Origin: Mogibacterium timidum ATCC 33093
GTDB taxonomy: Bacteria > Bacillota > Clostridia > Peptostreptococcales > Anaerovoracaceae
Reading direction: 5' to 3'
Assembly (NCBI RefSeq): GCF_000525775.1
Contig: NZ_JALU01000016.1
Coordinates: 62,001 to 126,000, forward strand
Length of the DNA stretch: 64,000 nucleotides
A model generated the notes under the pieces. That model had not been told where the DNA came from, did no database searches, and saw only the letters and a list, made by a program, of their open reading frames with translations. Shown piece by piece: positions 46,028-53,841 of this stretch. How positions within the stretch are numbered: the stretch's first letter is position 1; every line of letters starts with the position of its first letter. The translations under genes and the position numbers were made by a program.

Positions 46028-46075
46028 TATCGGCATATCGGCATATCGGCATATCGGCATATCGGCATATCGGCG
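46028..46075. repeat. Six copies of an 8-bp tandem repeat
   Basis: TATCGGCA occurs five times in tandem plus TATCGGCG, upstream of galE in the gap after the purine permease promoter. Such short repeats change copy number by slipped-strand mispairing. No reading frame crosses it convincingly, so any effect would be on transcription. Confidence 0.9.
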
Positions 46076-46117
46076 CATGTCGTTCGCATGGTGTCTGTAC
46101 GTCGGACGATAACAAGT

Positions 46118-46148
46118 TGACAGCTTCAGCCGCATATTGAAGCTGTCA
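46118..46148. other. Perfect 11-bp hairpin upstream of galE
   Basis: TGACAGCTTCA (46118-46128) and TGAAGCTGTCA (46138-46148) around a 9-base loop. There is no T-tract on either side. It is 135 bases before the galE start and may be an operator or leader structure. Confidence 0.6.
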
Positions 46149-46282
46149 GCCATATGGTGGGGCTGTATGAACACATATATACACATATATAATCACATAC
46201 AGGTATAACTATAAACTGTGATTAACTTATTCCTGTTTATAGACATTGCTGCGAACTAATTTAACAGGTGGAGATTCCGGCT

Positions 46283-47344
46283 ATGAACAATAATAACGCA
46301 AATAACGCAATTTGTAATGAGATGAAGGTCCTGCTTACCGGCGGAGCCGGATACATAGGAAGTCACGTCGCTGTTGAACTGCTTAACGTCGGGCATGAAA
46401 TAGTGATTGCTGATGATCTCAGCAATTCAAGTGAAACCGTTCTGCAGGGAATTCGGGAAATAACCGGAAAGGATTTCCCTTTTTACAATATAGATATATC
46501 GAGAAGAGAGCTGCTGGACACGGTGTTTGAGAGAGAGAATATCGATATCGTCATACATCTTGCGGGATACAAGGCTGTCAATGAAGCTATTAGGTCCCCG
46601 TTAAAATATTACAGAAACAATATCACAGCTACTGTTTCACTTATAGAGACTATGGATAAATTCGAAGTTCACAAGATTATTTTGAGCTCATCGGCAAATG
46701 TCTACGGTGATTCAGACACAGTTCCTGTAAATGAAGGCTGTGATACGGGTAAATGTACCAATCCTTACGGGCGCACCAAATGGATCCAGGAGGAGCTGCT
46801 AAAGGATGTATACACTTCCGATCCTCGCTGGCATGTCGTGATCCTGCGCTATTTCAACCCGGCGGGAGCACATCCGAGCGGTTTGATCGGAGAGATATAT
46901 GGAGTTAATCCAAGCAATCTGATGCCCTCACTTGCACTGGCAGCGGACGGCAAGATCCGTTATTTTAAGGTGCTGGGAGACTGCTACGATACGCCGGACG
47001 GCACCTGCATCAGGGACTATATCCATATAACGGATTTGGCAAAAGGCCATGTGGCTTCGCTCAAGCGTACAAGCGGATCGCCTGACATCTCAATATATAA
47101 TCTCGGTACCGGTACCGGATATAGCGTGCTAGAGGTGATAAGAGCCTTTGAGTCTGTTTGTGGACGTTCTATACCCTATAAGATAGAGAAAGCCAGAGCG
47201 GGTGATGTAGCGAAGATGTATGCCTGCTGCGATAAGGCTGCAAAGGAGCTGGGGTGGCAAACCGAGTATAATCTGCAGGCCATATGTGAGTCAGCTTGGA
47301 ATTGGCAGCTCATAATGACTAATCAACAGAATTTATCGAGATAA
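46283..47344 (+). CDS. galE: UDP-glucose 4-epimerase
   Basis: A 353-residue NAD-dependent epimerase interconverting UDP-glucose and UDP-galactose. The Rossmann motif TGGAGYIGSH follows an extra 13-residue Asn-rich leader (NNNNANNAICNE); catalytic Y-x-x-x-K is in YGRTKW. The ATG at 46283 has AGGTGGAG nine bases upstream; the next ATG, the usual family start, has no ribosome site. It is the only intact galactose-pathway enzyme here; the galactokinase-like gene at 61.4 kb is inactive by sequence. Confidence 0.92.
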   Translation: MNNNNANNAICNEMKVLLTGGAGYIGSHVAVELLNVGHEIVIADDLSNSSETVLQGIREITGKDFPFYNIDISRRELLDTVFERENIDIVIHLAGYKAVNEAIRSPLKYYRNNITATVSLIETMDKFEVHKIILSSSANVYGDSDTVPVNEGCDTGKCTNPYGRTKWIQEELLKDVYTSDPRWHVVILRYFNPAGAHPSGLIGEIYGVNPSNLMPSLALAADGKIRYFKVLGDCYDTPDGTCIRDYIHITDLAKGHVASLKRTSGSPDISIYNLGTGTGYSVLEVIRAFESVCGRSIPYKIEKARAGDVAKMYACCDKAAKELGWQTEYNLQAICESAWNWQLIMTNQQNLSR

Positions 47345-47455
47345 TCCTGTTATAATCATTTTTTTGTTGCTACATCATCGACAATCGAAGTGACAGTTGA
47401 TATAACGCAAGATGACGATTTAAAGTATAGAATTAGATGAGTAGATGAAGAGATA

Positions 47456-49000
47456 ATGAAAACGAGGAGATTTACCCGAAAATTTCATGCGCTAGTAATC
47501 ACCCTTGCTATGGTAATAAGCCAGCTTGTGGCGGTAGTTCCGTCTATGGCTGCAGATGCGTTATTGCCGATAGCTCAGTACGTTACTAAGACCGGCAGCG
47601 TCAAGTGCGGAGCGGACGGGAACAGCGCTATCTACACCGGCAGTGTCAAGATGAACGTGCCGATGACTGAGGTAATGAAGTCACATGAAGCCGATATGGC
47701 TAACGCCGCAGCAAATGGTTGGTATCCACATGGGCATGAGGGGAAGAACAAGATTGCGTATATTGAGTATAACGTTACCTTTCCTGAGGCTGTAAATATC
47801 GGCAGCATAAAGGTGGCCAATACATCTTCCTTTATAAACGGCAATAAGATTTTAAAGACGGTTAATGGCAAAACGGTTAATTTTAAATTATATCTGAATG
47901 ATGTTAACTGGCAGGGAATTTACAATGCGTACAACAGTGACAAGGCTAATCCTGACGCTTACACCGTGAACATTGAGATTCCGTATTCCTTCACAGCGAG
48001 CAGCAAGGCTGATGCCGCAAAGTTTGAAGGTGAGAACATCACAGGCAAAGGTGATTTTGCGTTCTATCCGAGTGGAACCGCTGCAACTTTTGGGTTTGGG
48101 CTTCGAACGTACAACTCAGATGTCGCTCAGCTTAAATTTGCAGAGAACCTTCAGGGATGTTTCTCACAGGATATGACGGTTATCGGCGATCTTGAGGGCG
48201 ATATTCTGATCGGAAACGAGACGGAGCACGACAAGGTGTTCGAGAGCAAGAAGGACGCTGTTCATGACTTTACCGGCGCACTGAAGGTAAAGCCGATCAA
48301 GGAGCAGATGAAAAAGATCGAGCAGATGTACAACGATCCTAACGGTGAGAAGATCAAGCTGTCGGGAATGGATACGAGCTTCACTGCAAGTCTGGAGCTG
48401 CCGGATGGCATGACCTTCGGTACGACTGCACCTAAAGCAAAGCTCGAAGGAGCAAATGGAAAGTTTGAGATTACCGAGACAAAGCTTGAAGGCCGCAAGG
48501 TAACAGTGACCCTGAAGCTCAAGGATGCAGCAAATTTCAAGACCTACAAGGAGCTTGCAGATGCAATAAACTCGGTAGACGATACACTCAAGGTAACGGT
48601 GCCTGGAGCTAAGTTTACTGCAGCGGCAACGCCTGACACCAACTATACCGTAAACGGAACAGTGGGCGGCAGCTTCAAGGCTAAGGCTACACAGGTAGAC
48701 AGCGGCAAGGAGATCAACTTCAATTTCAAGTGGAACGGTAAGCAGACAGCTGACGGAGCGGATGCGATCGCACCAAACGATTTGAGCAAGATCACCTTTA
48801 CACTTAAGTACAATAAGCCAAATACACCTGTGAACCCAACAAATCCGACTAATCCGACAACACCGGGCAAGACAACTAAGGTTGTTAAGACGGTAAAGAC
48901 AGGTGATACGACTAACCTCCTTTTCTATCTGTTGATGGCAGGCGGTTCAATCGCCGGTATTGCAGGGGCAGCTAGCTATAGGAGAAGAGAAAGTAGATAG
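47456..49000 (+). CDS. Secreted cell-wall protein with a C-terminal sorting-like signal
   Basis: A 514-residue secreted protein. A Sec signal peptide ends near SMAADA (about 32). The body contains LKVKPIKEQMKKIEQMYNDP and beta-rich domains similar to those in surface adhesins, then a Pro/Asn/Thr linker (NPTNPTNPTTPG). The C-terminus has VKTGDTTN, a hydrophobic stretch (LLFYLLMAGGSIAGIAGAA) and RRRESR, the layout of sortase substrates. The pentapeptide is VKTGD rather than LPxTG. It ends with a strong terminator. Its ligand is unknown. Confidence 0.75.
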   Translation: MKTRRFTRKFHALVITLAMVISQLVAVVPSMAADALLPIAQYVTKTGSVKCGADGNSAIYTGSVKMNVPMTEVMKSHEADMANAAANGWYPHGHEGKNKIAYIEYNVTFPEAVNIGSIKVANTSSFINGNKILKTVNGKTVNFKLYLNDVNWQGIYNAYNSDKANPDAYTVNIEIPYSFTASSKADAAKFEGENITGKGDFAFYPSGTAATFGFGLRTYNSDVAQLKFAENLQGCFSQDMTVIGDLEGDILIGNETEHDKVFESKKDAVHDFTGALKVKPIKEQMKKIEQMYNDPNGEKIKLSGMDTSFTASLELPDGMTFGTTAPKAKLEGANGKFEITETKLEGRKVTVTLKLKDAANFKTYKELADAINSVDDTLKVTVPGAKFTAAATPDTNYTVNGTVGGSFKAKATQVDSGKEINFNFKWNGKQTADGADAIAPNDLSKITFTLKYNKPNTPVNPTNPTNPTTPGKTTKVVKTVKTGDTTNLLFYLLMAGGSIAGIAGAASYRRRESR

Positions 49001-49065
49001 TTATACCTTTAATCAGACTGTAATAATCGAGTAGGGGCTAACATGTAGACCCTCTCACACCGCTA

Positions 49066-49092
49066 AAAACGCCGATATTTTCGGCGTTTTTT
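49066..49092 (+). terminator. Terminator after the surface protein
   Basis: AAAACGCCGA pairs with TCGGCGTTTT, followed by TTCGG; about 65 bases after the stop. Confidence 0.85.
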
Positions 49093-49114
49093 CGGTGTTT
49101 TTAGTTATATGCAC

Positions 49115-49267
49115 TTGCAATGGCATATTGCGTACTTTATAATATGTGGGTATCTTTGTGTGCAAACACATAGCTGCAATAAGTAATAGTCACATCGTGA
49201 AGTTGCCGCGGTGCCCTTAGGGTTGAAGGCTAGTGTTCACGGTGGAAGTAACAACCGGAGGTTAATT
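49115..49267 (+). promoter_or_regulatory. rpsB promoter and structured leader
   Basis: TTGCAA (49115-49120), 17-base spacer, TATAAT (49138-49143). The leader of about 115 bases contains CGTGAA ... TTCACG arms (49197-49202, 49237-49242) enclosing a smaller stem, and GTTG/CAAC that could reach the ribosome site. This may be an autoregulatory element for ribosomal protein S2, as seen for rpsB leaders elsewhere; not verified. Confidence 0.5.
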
Positions 49268-50032
49268 ATGTCAGTAGTATCAATGAAACAGCTTTTAGAA
49301 GCAGGTGTTCATTTCGGACACCAGACTAGAAGATGGAACCCTAAGATGGCTCCATATATCTTCACAGAGAGAAACGGAATCTATATCATCGATCTTCAGC
49401 AGACGATTCAGAGAATTGATGATGCATACGATTTCATCAGAAAGGTAGCAGCAGATGGAGAGCCAATCCTATTTGTAGGTACCAAGAAGCAGGCTCAGGT
49501 TGCTATCAAGGACGAGGCTCTTCGTTCAGGAATGTTCTTCGTAAACGAGAGATGGCTCGGCGGTATGCTCACTAACTACAAGACTATCAGCAAGAGAATT
49601 GATAGATTAGCTGAGATTCGTGAGATGGAAGCTGACGGCACAATCGAGAAGTATGCCAAGAAGGAAGCTCTCAAGATCAGACAGGAAGCAGACAAGCTGG
49701 AAAAGTTCCTCGGTGGAATCAAGGATATGAAGGGTATGCCCGGAGCAATGTTCGTAGTGGATCCTAAAAAGGAAAAAATCGCTGTTAAGGAAGCAAGAAC
49801 TCTTGGAATCCCTGTAGTAGGTATTGTAGATACAAACTGCGATCCTGACGATGTTGATTACATTATCCCTGCTAACGATGATGCTATCAGAGCTGTTAAG
49901 CTTATCACATCGGCAATGGCTGATGCTGTAATCGAGGCTAAGCAGGGCGAGAGCTTTGACGACAACGAAGCTGCGGCTGAGGCTGCAGAAGCTGAAACTG
50001 AAGCTGAAACTGAAACTGAGGCAGAGGCTTAA
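49268..50032 (+). CDS. rpsB: 30S ribosomal protein S2
   Basis: A 254-residue S2 protein: [22 protein letters not shown] at the start (after SVVS), then [15 protein letters not shown] and the [30 protein letters not shown] segment. It ends in an acidic Ala/Glu-rich tail ([21 protein letters not shown]) that is longer than in many S2 proteins. The start ATG has CCGGAGG upstream. It is transcribed with tsf. Confidence 0.97.
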   Translation: MSVVSMKQLLEAGVHFGHQTRRWNPKMAPYIFTERNGIYIIDLQQTIQRIDDAYDFIRKVAADGEPILFVGTKKQAQVAIKDEALRSGMFFVNERWLGGMLTNYKTISKRIDRLAEIREMEADGTIEKYAKKEALKIRQEADKLEKFLGGIKDMKGMPGAMFVVDPKKEKIAVKEARTLGIPVVGIVDTNCDPDDVDYIIPANDDAIRAVKLITSAMADAVIEAKQGESFDDNEAAAEAAEAETEAETETEAEA

Positions 50033-50084
50033 TCGTCAGCATTTCACAGAGACTTTATTAAACGAATAATATAACAAGTAAATG

Positions 50085-50119
50085 CCGTCCGGACCGAGCT
50101 TAGAACCCGGCTCGGACGG
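50085..50119 (+). other. Hairpin between rpsB and tsf
   Basis: CCGTC...CGAGC and GCTCG-GACGG arms with a bulge, between the rpsB stop and the tsf start. It lacks a U-tract; partial termination or mRNA processing would set the S2/EF-Ts ratio. Confidence 0.5.
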
Positions 50120-50140
50120 TTATTTGGTAAGGAGGACACA

Positions 50141-51052
50141 ATGGCTGTAACAGCTGCACTAGTCAAGGAACTTCGTGAACTTACAGGTTCCGGAATGATG
50201 GATTGCAAGAAGGCGTTAGTCGAGGCAGATGGAGACATCGATAAGGCGGTAGACTGGCTGCGCGAGAAGGGAATTATGAAGGCTCAGAAGAAGTCGGGCA
50301 GAATTGCTGCTGAGGGACTCGTAAGACTGGCTTTCGGAGAAGGCAATAAGGTTGCTGCAATCGCTGAGGTTAACTCCGAGACAGACTTCGTATCCAAGAA
50401 CGAGGAGTTCGTAGAGTTTGTTGAAGCAGTTGCCGCTCAGGCTCTAGTCAAGGGTGACCTGGATATGGATGCTTTCATGGCAGAGCCATTCCAGGGATCG
50501 ACTGTTAAGGATGTTCTGACAGCAAAGGTTGCCAAGATCGGAGAGAACCTTAACATCAGAAGATACGCTAGAGTTGCGGAAGAGGGAGTTGTATATACAG
50601 GATACATCCACGGTGGCGGCAGAATCGGCGTTATCGTTGGTATCAAGACAGCTGCAACTGCTGCTGAAATTGAGACCTGTGGTAAGGATGTAGCTATGCA
50701 GGTTGCTTCCATGAATCCTAAATTTGTTGACGAGGCAGGAGTTGATCCGGCATACCTCGAGAGCGAGAAGAAAATCCTCACGGAACAGGTTCTCAACGAG
50801 GGTAAGAAGCCGGAGATGGTTGAAAGGATCGTTGCCGGGAAGATCAAGAAGGAGCTCAAGGAGGTTTGCTTGGTTGATCAGCCGTTTGTAAAGGATAGCG
50901 AGCTCAATATCGCTCAGTACGTAGATAAGTGCGCTAAGGAAATCGGCAAGGATATGCAGGTTGTATCTATGGTTAGATTTGAAGTTGGCGAGGGTATCGA
51001 GAAGAAGGAAGATGACTTTGCAGCAGAGGTTGCTGCAGCAGTTCAGGGATAG
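50141..51052 (+). CDS. tsf: Elongation factor Ts
   Basis: A 303-residue nucleotide exchange factor for EF-Tu. The N-terminal UBA-like domain (VKELRELTGSGMMDCKKALVEADGD) contains the GMMDCK motif, and EVNSETDFVSKNEEF near 75 is the EF-Tu contact. Length is normal. RBS AAGGAGG. It follows rpsB in the classical order. Confidence 0.97.
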   Translation: MAVTAALVKELRELTGSGMMDCKKALVEADGDIDKAVDWLREKGIMKAQKKSGRIAAEGLVRLAFGEGNKVAAIAEVNSETDFVSKNEEFVEFVEAVAAQALVKGDLDMDAFMAEPFQGSTVKDVLTAKVAKIGENLNIRRYARVAEEGVVYTGYIHGGGRIGVIVGIKTAATAAEIETCGKDVAMQVASMNPKFVDEAGVDPAYLESEKKILTEQVLNEGKKPEMVERIVAGKIKKELKEVCLVDQPFVKDSELNIAQYVDKCAKEIGKDMQVVSMVRFEVGEGIEKKEDDFAAEVAAAVQG

Positions 51053-51167
51053 GCTTCTATCGTTTTCCCGTAGTACTTTGATGTGCTGTGGCACTATGTC
51101 GCTCAAGGGGCATAGGTGTGACAGCTTGAATATTATTCCTGCGCATGTTCACGCATTTATGGAATTT

Positions 51168-51194
51168 AGGCGTAGCCGTGAGGCTGCGCCTTTT
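51168..51194 (+). terminator. Terminator of the rpsB-tsf operon
   Basis: AGGCGTAGCC and GGCTGCGCCT with a 4-base loop, followed by TTTT. The remaining sequence to pepD (51195-51463) shows no gene. Confidence 0.8.
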
Positions 51195-51463
51195 ATGTAC
51201 TTTGATTAAACATGCAAATAGGTGTACATGGCGTTTAGGCCGAAGGTACTGAGCTTCATGCGTCGTAGTCGCAAGCTCTGCGATGCGCGGACGCAGAGTA
51301 TCGGAATTTATGTATGAATACAATAATCTCAAAAAATATTTATTTGCAAGTAAATAATATTGAACTGTATCACATATGCAATTATAATTACTCATGTGTC
51401 AGTACAAATTACTGATGCTGAATTTTCAACCCAAATGCTTATAAACACTATGGAGGTTTGTCA

Positions 51464-52912
51464 ATGAGCGACGTAAGTATGCTAGCACCACAGGAGGTGT
51501 TTAGATATTTCAAAGAGATAAGCGACGTGCCGCGTGCTTCCCGCCACAACGAGAAGATAAGCGCATATCTCGTTAAGTTTGCCCGGGAGCACGGTCTTGA
51601 ATACTATCAGGATGAAGCGTTAAATGTCATTATCTGGAAGGACGGCACTCACGGATATGAGGACTCCGATATGGTCATGATACAGGGACACATGGATATC
51701 GTTGCTGAGAAGACTGAGGACAGCGCTCACGATTTTGAGAATGATCCGTTGGAGCTTATGATTGATGGCGATTATATCACTGCAAAGGACACCACGCTCG
51801 GTGCGGACGACGGTATTGCAATCGCTATGGGTCTTGCGATTCTCGATTCGACAGATATTCCGCATCCGCCAATTGAGCTTATAGTGACAGTAGATGAGGA
51901 AATCGGCATGCTGGGGGCAAATGCTCTCGACGGTTCCAAGATCAGATCCCGCAAGATTATCAATCTCGATTCGGAGGAAGAGGGGATCATCACAGTTGGC
52001 TGCGCAGGGGCAGTAGACGTAACCACGCATTTTCCCGCACGCAGGCAGTTAGCCAAGGGCATCAAATACAAGTACGTAGTAGAGGGCCTTCTCGGTGGTC
52101 ACTCCGGCAGCGACATTCATCTGGAGCGCGCAAATGCAGGAAGCATCGCAGCTAGAATGTTACTCGAAGCTAGAGAGGCAGTGCAGCTCAATATCCTGTC
52201 TATTGCAGGCGGACGTGCGACTAACGTAATACTCGGAAAGGTTGCCGGTGAGGTAATCGTTGCAGCTTCGGACGCAAAGGCTTTTGAAGAGAGCATTGCA
52301 GCTACTACGGCAGCAGTTAAGGAAGAGTACCGCACATCTGATCCCGGCATCAGAGTGGCAGTAGAGGCGGTTGGCGAGACAGAGGAAGAAGCGATTGATA
52401 CAGCTTGCCAGGACAACTTCCTCAAATTCGTGCTCGCGTGTCCTGCCGGTGCCCAGCACTACAGCGTGGAGCTCGAGAATCTTGTTGAAACTTCACATTC
52501 AATCGGAGTAGTTCAGCTGGAAGGCGATGAGCTTATCACTAGGTCGATGGCCAGATCGAGTGTCAACTCACGCAAAGATTTGCTGACTAGAAAGATTACC
52601 ATTATTGCAGAGGCTCTGGGCGCTACAGTTGAGTTTAGCGGCGCTTATGGCGCATGGGAATTCGACAACAAGTCGGATCTCCTGGACGTGTGCATCAAGG
52701 CGTATGAAGAGCAGTATGGTGAGAAGCCTGTTGTAAGTGCCATCCACGCAGGCGTTGAGTGCGGAAAGTGGGCGGAGAAGGTAGGCAAGATAGATGCTGT
52801 ATCTATCGGCCCGGACATGTCGGGTGTTCACTCGGTGCTTGAGAAGCTCTCAATATCCTCCACTGAGAGAACATGGGAGTATGTAAAGCTTGTGCTCGCT
52901 CACTGTAAATAA
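51464..52912 (+). CDS. pepD: Aminoacyl-histidine dipeptidase (M20C family)
   Basis: A 482-residue metallopeptidase that cleaves Xaa-His dipeptides such as carnosine. Zinc-site motifs: MIQGHMDIVAEK (about 65-76), TLGADDGIAIAMGLAILD (about 107-124), VDEEIGMLGANAL (about 140-152), LDSEEEG (about 165), and a late AIHAGVECGKWAEK. The ATG at 51464 has GGAGG seven bases before. It stands alone with its own terminator. Confidence 0.93.
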   Translation: MSDVSMLAPQEVFRYFKEISDVPRASRHNEKISAYLVKFAREHGLEYYQDEALNVIIWKDGTHGYEDSDMVMIQGHMDIVAEKTEDSAHDFENDPLELMIDGDYITAKDTTLGADDGIAIAMGLAILDSTDIPHPPIELIVTVDEEIGMLGANALDGSKIRSRKIINLDSEEEGIITVGCAGAVDVTTHFPARRQLAKGIKYKYVVEGLLGGHSGSDIHLERANAGSIAARMLLEAREAVQLNILSIAGGRATNVILGKVAGEVIVAASDAKAFEESIAATTAAVKEEYRTSDPGIRVAVEAVGETEEEAIDTACQDNFLKFVLACPAGAQHYSVELENLVETSHSIGVVQLEGDELITRSMARSSVNSRKDLLTRKITIIAEALGATVEFSGAYGAWEFDNKSDLLDVCIKAYEEQYGEKPVVSAIHAGVECGKWAEKVGKIDAVSIGPDMSGVHSVLEKLSISSTERTWEYVKLVLAHCK

Positions 52913-52989
52913 AAGTTAAATAAAAGTCGGATATAACACAATAATACAAATGTATAGAGATAATACGTAGAAAGTGCTATACTGATATT

Positions 52990-53023
52990 AGCAGGGATGG
53001 TGGACATATTATTCCTGCTTTTT
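52990..53023 (+). terminator. Terminator after pepD
   Basis: AGCAGGGAT and ATTCCTGCT arms followed by TTTTT, about 80 bases after the stop. Confidence 0.75.
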
Positions 53024-53034
53024 CAGGGCTTATA

Positions 53035-53050
53035 GTTAGATTTATCTAAC
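53035..53050. promoter_or_regulatory. 16-bp palindrome upstream of the ABC exporter
   Basis: GTTAGAT-TT-ATCTAAC, arms of 7 bases, at 85 bases before the ATPase gene. It looks like a dimeric repressor site (TetR or PadR-like) for the exporter, but no regulator gene is adjacent. Confidence 0.5.
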
Positions 53051-53134
53051 TAGGTAGATAATTATCACAATCATCCTGTTATTCCATGCATTTAGCAGAG
53101 ATACAGCAATATTTATATGGGTAGGTGGTGTCAT

Positions 53135-53833
53135 ATGTATTTAGAAATAGATAATATATCCAAGAGCTACGGAACCGGCGACAGCCGAGTTGTCGTTCTA
53201 AAGGGGATTTCCTGCGGAATAGAGAAGGGCGATATTTGTGTGCTGCTTGGACCGTCGGGATCCGGCAAATCAACACTTTTAAATATTGTGGGCGGTATAG
53301 ATACGCCTGACAGCGGCTCGGTAACTATCGGGAGAGACTGTCTTGAGGAATTTAACGCCAACCAGCTGACTCAATACAGGCGAAAGCACCTAGGCTTCGT
53401 ATTTCAGTCATACAACCTCATTCCTAACCTGACGGTCAAAGAAAACATTGAGGTCGGAGCTTATCTCAGCGATAAACCCTTGCCTGTCGATGAACTGATT
53501 GACCTGCTTGGATTGGAGGAACACAAGGACAAGCGTCCTAATCAGCTGTCCGGAGGTCAGCAGCAAAGAACATCCATAGGAAGGGCGATTGTCAAAAACC
53601 CGGATTTACTTCTATGTGATGAACCGACAGGTGCGCTGGATTACGGTACATCCAAAGAGATACTGCGTTTGATTGAAGATATTAATAATAGGTACGAAAG
53701 CACAATTGTAATTGTCACGCATAACGTGGCTATCAGTCAGATGGCACATCAGATAATTAAGCTCCACGATGGAAAAATTAGGAGCTGCGAGCGCAACACG
53801 GACAGACTATCCGCCGATGAAATCGATTGGTAG
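53135..53833 (+). CDS. ABC transporter ATP-binding protein (MacB/LolD-like exporter)
   Basis: A 232-residue ABC ATPase with Walker A LLGPSGSGKSTLLN (about 40-53), signature LSGGQQQRTSIGRAIV (about 138-153), Walker B LLLCDEPTGALD and H-loop VTHN. The CDEPTGALD segment fits the lipoprotein/antimicrobial-peptide export group. The start at 53135 follows AGGTGG. It overlaps nothing and is followed after 8 bases by the permease, which lacks its own ATPase, so the two form one exporter. Confidence 0.9.
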   Translation: MYLEIDNISKSYGTGDSRVVVLKGISCGIEKGDICVLLGPSGSGKSTLLNIVGGIDTPDSGSVTIGRDCLEEFNANQLTQYRRKHLGFVFQSYNLIPNLTVKENIEVGAYLSDKPLPVDELIDLLGLEEHKDKRPNQLSGGQQQRTSIGRAIVKNPDLLLCDEPTGALDYGTSKEILRLIEDINNRYESTIVIVTHNVAISQMAHQIIKLHDGKIRSCERNTDRLSADEIDW

Positions 53834-53841
53834 GTGGAATT

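Noticed and set aside
46028-46075. CRISPR-like array
   Set aside because: Units are 8 bp with no spacers; this is a simple tandem repeat.
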